Source: an uncultured Actinomyces sp. (GTDB lineage Bacteria; Actinomycetota; Actinomycetes; Actinomycetales; Actinomycetaceae). Taken from it: a stretch of 13,151 bases of DNA. Positions 7,722 through 13,151 of the stretch are shown here, piece by piece. The notes below the pieces were generated by a model that saw nothing but the letters and a program-made list of their open reading frames with translations, had not been told where the DNA came from and ran no database searches. Location: NCBI GenBank assembly GCA_902373545.1, contig CABKMZ010000048.1, forward strand, positions 1 to 13,151, in the 5' to 3' direction. Made by a program: the position numbers and the translations under genes. The stretch's first letter is position 1, and the number at the start of each line of letters is the position of its first letter.

Positions 7722-10180
7722 GGTGTCTCCTTCATCGTGGCGGTGTCTGAGTCGGTGCTGTCGTCTGCGGTGTCCGAGGCCTGGGCTGGGTCCTCGGTGT
7801 CATCGCAAGATGCGGGTTCGTCCGTGCCGGAGGCACTGTCGGAGGCGGCTGCTTGTGCCTTGCGTGCGGCCCTGCTGCGCAGTGATCGGGTGATGCCGGC
7901 GATGAAGAGGAGGCCGAAGAGGGCGGCGATGACGGCGGTGATGGCGTCTTCCCAGCCGGCGCGCATGCGCACGATGACGGTCTGGGAGTCGTCGAGGACG
8001 TGGCCGTCGGGGGTGGTGACCTTGTAGGTGACCTCGATGTCGCCACTGCCGATTGCGCCAACGGGCACTTCGACCGTCGTGGCTCCGTGCGCGGCCAGCT
8101 CCTGGGACATCGCAGGTGTGGCTTGGAGGCGCGGGTCGTCGGGGATCAGGGTGACGTCGACGTACACCGGCCAGTCCAGGTTATTGCGCACCAGGACGGG
8201 GAAGTTTGCGGACTTGTTGATGAGGTTGACGGCCGAGGAGGGTTCGACGGTCACGGAGGTGAGCATGGTCGTGACCTGGTTGGTCATGGCGGTCGCGGCG
8301 TCGAGCTGCTCGGTGGGGGTGTGCCCGGCCGTGAGAGCGGGCAAGACCTGGGGGGTGATGGAGTCGAAGACGGCGTCCGGGTCGTCGGTCGCGTTGGCGA
8401 GTGGGATGAGCGCGGTCAGTGACGTGGCCATGTCGTCGATGGCGGTCGCGGTCTCCTCGGCGAGGGTGCCTGCGCCGACGGTCGTGCGGTCGACGTCGGT
8501 GGGTTCGCTGGCCGCCATGACCGAGAAGGAGGTGGCGGAGACCCAGCGGGGGGACAGGAGCGCGCTGGCGCGGGAGGCCAGGCGGTCGTTGATCGTGGTG
8601 CCGCGCGCGGCCGTGGCGAAGATGGTGCGCGAGGAGGAGGGGCGCTCGCGCGCGATGATCGCGGTGATCGCGGTGAGGGCCTGCTCGGCGTCGAGTTCGT
8701 CGCCGCCGTTGGCGTTCCACGACAGGATCGCGGAGATGTCGGCCTGCTGGGCGAGGACGCGCGCGCCGGTGCCATTCGTCGAGGTGTCGCCGGTCGCCGG
8801 GTTGACGTTGACGCGCGCCATGGAGGTGAAGGGCACGTCGTCGGTGGGTGTCAGGGCCGAGGCCGGGGCAATGGAGATTTGGTCAGCCGCTGCGAAGTTG
8901 GACAGGAAGGTCGTGCCGAAGGTCGCGTCGTCGGGCCATCCGACGTTGCGCAGGATCGTGGGGCCTGCGTCCGGCCGGGTCGTCGTGCTCGCGTTCTGCC
9001 CGGTGGAGGAGGCCGTGGGCGAGGTCGAGGGGGACGCCGAGGGCGTCGCGGAGGGTGAGGCCGAGGGCGTCGCGGAGGGCGACGCTGAGGGGCCCGCAGG
9101 GCCGGAATTGTGCGAAGACGTGGGCGCGACCCAGCCGGCTGCGCGCGGCGTGCCGGGGAAGGCGTTGATGGACTCGGAAGCCAGGCCCCAGAAGCCGGTG
9201 TTGCCCGACAGGGCCAGGGCGCCCAGGTCCGCGTCGGCGTCGGGCAGAGCGATGACCTCGGAGGCGGTGGACATGAAGGAGGACACGAAGGCCTCGGACT
9301 GGAGGTCGCGTGAGCGCTGAGCCGGGTCGGTCGCCGTGGGCGCGGGGGTCGGCGTGGGGGAGGCCGAGGTCGACGGACTCGGCGAGGCCGTGGGCACGCC
9401 GGACTGGCCCGACTGGCTGGATTGTCCGTCAGACTGCGCCTCCTCCTCTTCGGTTGGGGAGGGGCTGGGCGCGGTCGTGGGCTGGGGGCCGCGCGGGATC
9501 AGGAGGGGGTCGACGGCCAGGGTCACGCCCGATGTCCCGGCCAGGGACAGGAGAGCGGAGCGCTCGGACTGGGTCTGGGCGGCGTTCGCCGAGGTCCAGG
9601 GAACAACCGTGGAGACGCGGGAGGCGGCGACCTGCTCGCCGGAGTCCCACACGAGGATCGTGCGGTCCTTGCCCGAGAACTCGCCCGAGGAGGCGGTCAC
9701 GGTCGCGACGCGAGGCCCCCACTCGTTGCTGTCCGACAGCGGCAGCGAGGCGGTGGGGATGCGGATCTCGAAGGCGGTGTTGACGCCGCGCAGCACGTCG
9801 GTGAGTTTGGTCGAGGCGGCGTGCGTGGCGTCGGGCTCGTCCTCGCTGAGCTGGGTCGTCATCGCCGAGACGGAGATGGGGGTCTCGTTGGCTACGAAAA
9901 CCTCGAGGGAGACGGCCGCCAGCGTCGTCGGCGAATCGTTACGCAGCGTCCCCGAAATGACAACTTCTTCCTCGGTCGTGATGATGCGAGGAGACAGCTG
10001 GGTAATCGTCACGACCAGCCCGGAGTCCGTGGGAACCGTGCCCATGACGGAGGGACGAGACTGCTCGACCGCAGAGGTTTCCGCGGGCGCGGGAGCCGCC
10101 CCGGCCTCGTGAATCGAGAGACCGAAGGGAACCATCAGCGCCGCGCACAGGGCGGCGACCCACCTGCCGCGCCTAGCCAC
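7718..10180 (-). CDS. DUF6049-type secreted, membrane-anchored protein (Rv3909-like)
   Basis: An 820-residue protein of unknown function. I call it DUF6049-like from its position between the NUDIX gene and murJ, as for Rv3909, and from its layout. It has a signal peptide (MARRGRWVAALCAALMVPFG, cleavage probably near AGA-AP at 29), then a large extracellular part with beta-rich ends. Two Pro/Ser/Thr linkers (about 234-285 and 360-403) interrupt the extracellular part. A membrane helix (about 745-763) and an acidic Ser/Asp/Thr cytoplasmic tail follow. I chose the GTG at 10180, which overlaps the NUDIX stop by 8 nt and puts the signal peptide at the N-terminus. The frame open to 10261 adds 27 residues that would bury it. 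The gene overlaps murJ by 4 nt, suggesting coupled synthesis and perhaps a complex. No catalytic motif is evident. Confidence 0.8.
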   Translation of the reverse strand: MARRGRWVAALCAALMVPFGLSIHEAGAAPAPAETSAVEQSRPSVMGTVPTDSGLVVTITQLSPRIITTEEEVVISGTLRNDSPTTLAAVSLEVFVANETPISVSAMTTQLSEDEPDATHAASTKLTDVLRGVNTAFEIRIPTASLPLSDSNEWGPRVATVTASSGEFSGKDRTILVWDSGEQVAASRVSTVVPWTSANAAQTQSERSALLSLAGTSGVTLAVDPLLIPRGPQPTTAPSPSPTEEEEAQSDGQSSQSGQSGVPTASPSPSTSASPTPTPAPTATDPAQRSRDLQSEAFVSSFMSTASEVIALPDADADLGALALSGNTGFWGLASESINAFPGTPRAAGWVAPTSSHNSGPAGPSASPSATPSASPSATPSASPSTSPTASSTGQNASTTTRPDAGPTILRNVGWPDDATFGTTFLSNFAAADQISIAPASALTPTDDVPFTSMARVNVNPATGDTSTNGTGARVLAQQADISAILSWNANGGDELDAEQALTAITAIIARERPSSSRTIFATAARGTTINDRLASRASALLSPRWVSATSFSVMAASEPTDVDRTTVGAGTLAEETATAIDDMATSLTALIPLANATDDPDAVFDSITPQVLPALTAGHTPTEQLDAATAMTNQVTTMLTSVTVEPSSAVNLINKSANFPVLVRNNLDWPVYVDVTLIPDDPRLQATPAMSQELAAHGATTVEVPVGAIGSGDIEVTYKVTTPDGHVLDDSQTVIVRMRAGWEDAITAVIAALFGLLFIAGITRSLRSRAARKAQAAASDSASGTDEPASCDDTEDPAQASDTADDSTDSDTATMKETP
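7727..7733 (-). promoter_or_regulatory. Shine-Dalgarno of murJ inside the upstream gene
   Basis: GAAGGAG on the minus strand lies 5 nt before the murJ ATG and within the last codons of the DUF6049-type gene. Together with the ATGA overlap this supports both the start choice and translational coupling of the two proteins. Confidence 0.8.
9036..9083 (-). repeat. 24-bp tandem repeat encoding SPSATPSA units
   Basis: Two adjacent 24-bp units (9036-9059 and 9060-9083) differ only in their last four bases. They encode alternating Ser-Pro-Ser-Ala-Thr-Pro residues in the second extracellular linker of the DUF6049-type protein. The repeat is in frame, so copy-number change would only alter linker length. 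Such Ser/Thr/Pro linkers are often O-mannosylated in Actinobacteria, but no glycosylation can be read from the DNA. Confidence 0.75.
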
Positions 10181-10706
10181 GGCTGTCCCGGTACAGCAGG
10201 TCGAGGGCGATGCGCACGATGCGGCGCTCGTTGGGGTAGGCGAGCTGACGCGACACGTCACGTAGGGGAACCCACGCGGCCGCCTCGGCCTCGTGATCCG
10301 GATCCCCGTCCACGGAGATCGTGCCGGACTCGTACCCCATCAGGTAGTGATGGACGACCTTGTGGACGCGGCGGTCGTTGCCGGAGAACCAGTAATCGAT
10401 CGACGCGAGGTGGCGGATGATGCGCCCCTGGATACCGGTTTCCTCGGCGACCTCGCGCAGGGCGGCCTGCTGCGGGGTCTCGGAACCCTCGAGGTGGCCC
10501 TTGGGCAGACACCACTCGACGCGGCCCGCGCGGTTGCGTCGGGCGATGAGCGCCGCATAGGGAATTCCGTCACGTACGTCGACGACGATGCCGCCCGCGC
10601 TGGTTTCCGCGGAAATCGGCAGATGAGAGCGGCCCGCGCGCATGGAAGCAGACCGACGCGGGGGTCTGGGAACCCCGGATCGGCGGTCAACTGAACGTGC
10701 AGGCAT
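10173..10706 (-). CDS. NUDIX hydrolase (MutT4-like)
   Basis: A 177-residue NUDIX enzyme. Residues 70-92 hold a complete Nudix box (GX5EX7REVAEETGI) with the metal-binding glutamates at 85, 88 and 89. The family cleaves nucleoside diphosphates linked to another group, using Mg2+. The exact substrate cannot be read here, though the position matches M. tuberculosis mutT4 (Rv3908). The first 30 residues are Arg/Pro-rich, as I recall for that protein. The ATG at 10706 is the first gene of the leftward operon. A GGAG is only 2 nt from it, too close for a normal ribosome site, and a TAAAGT -10-like box lies just upstream, so a leaderless mRNA is possible. A start at Met22 (10643) cannot be excluded. 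Confidence 0.9.
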   Translation of the reverse strand: MPARSVDRRSGVPRPPRRSASMRAGRSHLPISAETSAGGIVVDVRDGIPYAALIARRNRAGRVEWCLPKGHLEGSETPQQAALREVAEETGIQGRIIRHLASIDYWFSGNDRRVHKVVHHYLMGYESGTISVDGDPDHEAEAAAWVPLRDVSRQLAYPNERRIVRIALDLLYRDSRG

Positions 10707-10712
10707 GACTCC

Positions 10713-10718
10713 ACTTTA
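10713..10718 (-). promoter_or_regulatory. Candidate -10 box for the leftward operon
   Basis: TAAAGT on the minus strand fits the actinobacterial TANNNT pattern. It ends 6 nt before the NUDIX ATG, so initiation 7 nt downstream would fall on the A of the start codon. No clear -35 is seen in the GC-rich bases upstream. The 69-bp divergent gap to pcnA is the only plausible place for the promoter of the six-gene operon. Confidence 0.35.
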
Positions 10719-10775
10719 GCCGGTGGGCGGCCCCCGGTAGTCGGCTAGGGCGCTTTCCTGGCATGCTTAGGGGCG

Positions 10776-12380
10776 ATGAGTACCCAGTCAGCTTCCCCGA
10801 TCAACGGCCCCGTGACCGCGCAAAACGCCGGAACGACGGACATTCCTACCCTCATGGCGAACGCCACGAGGACGTTTGCGGCGCTCCCGCCCGCGATTAT
10901 GGAACTCGGCACGATTTTCGACGAGGCCGGGGAGGAGCTCGCGCTTGTCGGCGGGCCCGTGCGCGACGCCTTCCTGGGTGTGACCCCGCACGACTTTGAC
11001 ATGACGACCTCCGCGCGCCCCGAGCGCACCGAGGAGCTGCTCGCTCAGTGGGGGAATGCGACCTGGGACATCGGCAAGGAGTTCGGCACGATCGGCGGTC
11101 GCCGCGGCAACGTCGTCGTCGAGGTGACGACCTACCGCACGGACGAATACGAGATCGGCTCGCGCAAGCCCGAGGTGACCTTCGGCGACACGCTCGAGGG
11201 CGACCTGACCCGGCGCGACTTCACGGTGAACGCGATGGCGATGCGCCTGCCGCAGATGGCCCTCGTCGACCCGTGCGGCGGCCTGGCCGACCTCGCGGAC
11301 GGCAACCTGCGCACCCCCGTGTCCGCCGAGCAGTCCTTCGACGACGACCCGCTGCGCATCATGCGCGCCGCGCGCTTTAGCGCCCAGCTGGGCCTCGACG
11401 TGGACCTGGACGTCATGAACGCCATGGAAACCATGGCCTCGCGCCTGGAGATCGTCTCCGCCGAGCGCATCCGCGCCGAGCTGGAGCGCCTCATCATCTC
11501 CCCCTACCCGCGCCGCGGCATCGAGCTGATGGTCCACACGGGCGTCGCCGACATCGTCCTGCCCGAGGTCTCCGCCCTGGTTTCCACGGTCGACGAGCAC
11601 AAGCGCCACAAGGACGTCTACGAGCACACGCTCACCGTCGTCGAGCAGGCCATGGACCTGGAGACCGGCCCCGACGGCGCGGTCCCCGCCCCCGACTTCG
11701 TCCTGCGTTTCGCGGCACTCATGCACGACGTCGGCAAGCCGGCGACGCGCCGCTTCGAGAAGAACGGCACCGTGTCCTTCCACCACCACGAGATCGTGGG
11801 CGCGAAGATGACGCGCAAGCGCATGAAGGCCCTGCACTTCGACAAGGCCACGATCGAGGCCGTGTCTACTCTGGTTGCGCTGCACCTGCGCTTCCACGGC
11901 TACGGCGAGGCCGCCTGGTCGGACTCGGCCGTGCGTCGATACGTGGCCGACGCCGGGGACCTCCTCGAACGCCTGCACCGCCTCACGCGCGCCGACTGCA
12001 CGACCCGCAACCGCCGCAAGGCCAACTTCCTGTCCTCGGCCTACGACGACCTCGAGGCGCGCATCGCCGCGCTGCGCGAGCAGGAGGAGCTCGACGCGAT
12101 CCGCCCCGACCTCGACGGTGACCAGATCATGGACATTCTGGGGCTGCGTCCCTCGCGCGCCGTCAAGATCGCGCGCGACTACCTGCTGGAGCTGCGCATG
12201 GAACGCGGACCCCTGGGCGAGGAGGGCGCCCGAGCGGCGCTCCTGGAGTGGTGGGCCTCCGAGGACGTGCGCGCCCTCGCCGAGGAATACCAGGCACAAC
12301 AGGCCCGCTGGGAGGCAAAAGTCGCGGACAAGAAGGCCCGTAAGGCCGCCGCGAAGGCCGCCCGCGAGGCCCAGCAGTAG
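10776..12380 (+). CDS. pcnA: CCA tRNA nucleotidyltransferase
   Basis: A 534-residue class II nucleotidyltransferase that adds or repairs the 3' CCA of tRNAs. Motifs in order are GGPVRD (59-64), the metal-binding DFD (73-75), RRDFTVNAMA (146-155) and DPLRIMRAARF (191-201). An HD-type hydrolase domain then follows, with H284, H317-D318 and the HHH at 336-338. The C-terminus (about 516-534) is a Lys/Ala-rich tail that could contact RNA. The name pcnA follows mycobacterial usage for this CCA enzyme; it is not a poly(A) polymerase by context. The gene diverges from the NUDIX gene, the same arrangement as Rv3907c/Rv3908. The Shine-Dalgarno is poor (AGGGG 2 nt before the ATG), so the exact start is less certain than the gene. 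Relatives of about 480 residues would fit a start near Met27. Confidence 0.93.
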   Translation: MSTQSASPINGPVTAQNAGTTDIPTLMANATRTFAALPPAIMELGTIFDEAGEELALVGGPVRDAFLGVTPHDFDMTTSARPERTEELLAQWGNATWDIGKEFGTIGGRRGNVVVEVTTYRTDEYEIGSRKPEVTFGDTLEGDLTRRDFTVNAMAMRLPQMALVDPCGGLADLADGNLRTPVSAEQSFDDDPLRIMRAARFSAQLGLDVDLDVMNAMETMASRLEIVSAERIRAELERLIISPYPRRGIELMVHTGVADIVLPEVSALVSTVDEHKRHKDVYEHTLTVVEQAMDLETGPDGAVPAPDFVLRFAALMHDVGKPATRRFEKNGTVSFHHHEIVGAKMTRKRMKALHFDKATIEAVSTLVALHLRFHGYGEAAWSDSAVRRYVADAGDLLERLHRLTRADCTTRNRRKANFLSSAYDDLEARIAALREQEELDAIRPDLDGDQIMDILGLRPSRAVKIARDYLLELRMERGPLGEEGARAALLEWWASEDVRALAEEYQAQQARWEAKVADKKARKAAAKAAREAQQ

Positions 12381-12401
12381 GCCCCGCCACGCGGCGACCG
12401 A

Positions 12402-12422
12402 GCCGACGAGCGATGCGTCGGC
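12402..12422 (+). terminator. Candidate terminator hairpin after pcnA
   Basis: GCCGACG (12402-12408) and CGTCGGC (12416-12422) form a perfect 7-bp stem with a 7-base loop, 21 bases after the pcnA TAG. There is no T-run. The rest of 12381-12555 holds no gene. It contains only this hairpin, GC-rich filler and the gnd promoter and ribosome site. Confidence 0.5.
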
Positions 12423-12513
12423 AGGCCTCGTGCGCGCCGGTGAGCGCGGATGAACGGCCCCGGCGCGACCATCGTCACGCCCGCGCGCGGTGCACCTCCA
12501 CCTGCCCCGGACG

Positions 12514-12548
12514 TACCCTGGTGACAATTCAACTATTCGTTAGGAGAG
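12514..12548 (+). promoter_or_regulatory. Candidate gnd promoter -10 and Shine-Dalgarno
   Basis: TACCCT at 12514-12519 fits TANNNT. Seventeen bases upstream is only a weak -35 (TGCACC). An AT-richer leader follows, then TAGGAGAG at 12541-12548, whose AGGAG ends 9 nt before the gnd ATG. The ribosome site is convincing; the promoter is tentative. Confidence 0.45.
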
Positions 12549-12555
12549 TCACCGC

Positions 12556-13151
12556 ATGAGCACGTTTACCCCCGAGAAGGCGTCGGCCGACATCGGCGTG
12601 TACGGCCTGGGAGTCATGGGTGCCAACCTCGCCCGCAACCTGGCCCGCAACGGCTACGCGACCGCCGTCTTCAACAGGACCCCGGCGCGCACCGAGAAGC
12701 TCATGGCCCAGCACGGGGACGAGGCCACCTTCGTGCCCGCTTCCACCCTCGAAGACTTTGTCGCCTCCCTGCGCGCCCCGCGCGTCGCCATCATCATGGT
12801 CCAGGCCGGCCCCGCGACGGACGCCGTCATGGGCCAGCTCGCCGACCTCATGGACGAGGGCGACATCATCGTCGACTGCGGTAACTCCCTGTTCACCGAC
12901 ACGATCCGCCGCGAGAAGTGGGCCGCCGAGCGCGGCCTGCACTTCGTGGGCGCGGGCGTCTCCGGCGGCGAGGAGGGCGCCCTGTGGGGTCCCTCCATCA
13001 TGCCCGGCGGCACCCCGGCCTCGTACGATCGCGTCGGCCCCATGTTCGAGGCGATCGCCGGCACCTACGACGGCGTCCCCTGCTCCACGTACATTGGCGC
13101 GAACGGCGCCGGCCACTTCGTGAAGATTGTGCACAACGGCATCGAGTACGC
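12556..13151 (+). CDS. gnd: 6-phosphogluconate dehydrogenase, decarboxylating (3' partial)
   Basis: The first 198 codons of a 6-phosphogluconate dehydrogenase, cut by the window's right edge. The enzyme oxidises 6-phosphogluconate to ribulose 5-phosphate and CO2 in the pentose phosphate pathway, yielding NADPH (or NADH in some members). Visible features are the Rossmann motif GLGVMG (17-22) and NRT (40-42) after the second strand, where an Arg commonly contacts the NADP 2'-phosphate. The substrate loop VSGGEEGALWGPSIMPGG spans 135-152. HFVKIVHNGIEY (187-198) carries the catalytic Lys190 and Glu197. The ATG has an AGGAG ribosome site and follows a 175-bp gap after pcnA, so it is probably its own transcription unit. 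Full-length family members have about 470-485 residues. Confidence 0.95.
   Translation, partial: MSTFTPEKASADIGVYGLGVMGANLARNLARNGYATAVFNRTPARTEKLMAQHGDEATFVPASTLEDFVASLRAPRVAIIMVQAGPATDAVMGQLADLMDEGDIIVDCGNSLFTDTIRREKWAAERGLHFVGAGVSGGEEGALWGPSIMPGGTPASYDRVGPMFEAIAGTYDGVPCSTYIGANGAGHFVKIVHNGIEY

Noticed and set aside
8028..9320. 430-residue plus-strand open frame
   Set aside because: It is antisense to the DUF6049-type gene. Low-complexity Val/Ala/Glu/Gly content and no plausible start signal mark it as a shadow.
10181..10261. Upstream extension of the DUF6049-type protein by 27 residues
   Set aside because: It would hide the signal peptide and overlap the NUDIX gene by 89 bp. The GTG at 10180 gives a normal secreted N-terminus.
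10788..12527. 579-residue minus-strand open frame
   Set aside because: It is antisense to pcnA, which has every expected nucleotidyltransferase and HD motif. The antisense product is Val/Gly/Arg/Asp-rich with no domain.

Overview
The window is high-GC DNA with actinobacterial features. Its core gene order is pcnA (CCA tRNA nucleotidyltransferase) divergent from a NUDIX gene, then a DUF6049-type secreted protein, murJ and trxB. From memory this matches the oriC-proximal neighbourhood of Actinobacteria (Rv3907c-Rv3913 in Mycobacterium tuberculosis). The LAxTG-type sortase signal and the SdrD_B-like surface repeats fit Actinomycetaceae such as Actinomyces or Schaalia. That taxon is an inference, not a match.

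Layout. Bases 1-1800 (+) hold the 3' end of a cell-wall-anchored protein made of 109-residue repeats. It ends in LARTG, a membrane helix and an Arg-rich tail, followed by a UUCG-capped hairpin. Bases 1801-2499 contain no credible gene. They hold several inverted repeats, including an AT-richer element with near-perfect ~28-bp inverted arms at 2188-2315, then a low-complexity CGCAG/CGCACGCAA tract and a perfect 26-bp palindrome. Bases 2500-10706 (-) form a tight six-gene run read right to left: NUDIX hydrolase, DUF6049-type protein, MurJ with a long C-terminal extension, TrxB, YchJ-family protein and PAP2 phosphatase. Junctions are -8, -4, +16, -4 and +20 nt, so one operon is likely, ending at the 2457-2482 palindrome. 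pcnA (+) starts 69 bp from the NUDIX gene. A hairpin and a 175-bp spacer separate pcnA from gnd (+), which runs off the right edge.

How the genes fit together. MurJ flips lipid II outward. A PAP2 phosphatase can recycle the undecaprenyl pyrophosphate that peptidoglycan synthesis releases, so the operon may join flipping and carrier recycling. The DUF6049-type protein has a signal peptide, a large extracellular region and one C-terminal helix. Its gene overlaps murJ by 4 nt, so it may be a MurJ partner. TrxB supplies thiol reduction, the NUDIX enzyme cleans or degrades nucleotides, PcnA matures tRNA and Gnd makes NADPH, the cofactor TrxB uses. The MurJ extension keeps the extra membrane helix and an extracellular discoidin-like domain but lacks a recognisable pseudokinase. 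sigM and trxA, expected beside trxB in mycobacteria, are absent here.

I see no clearly new multi-gene system. The strongest leads are the 128-bp inverted-repeat element, the MurJ architecture, and the MurJ/DUF6049/PAP2 operon. All family assignments rest on motifs read by eye, and no database search was run.
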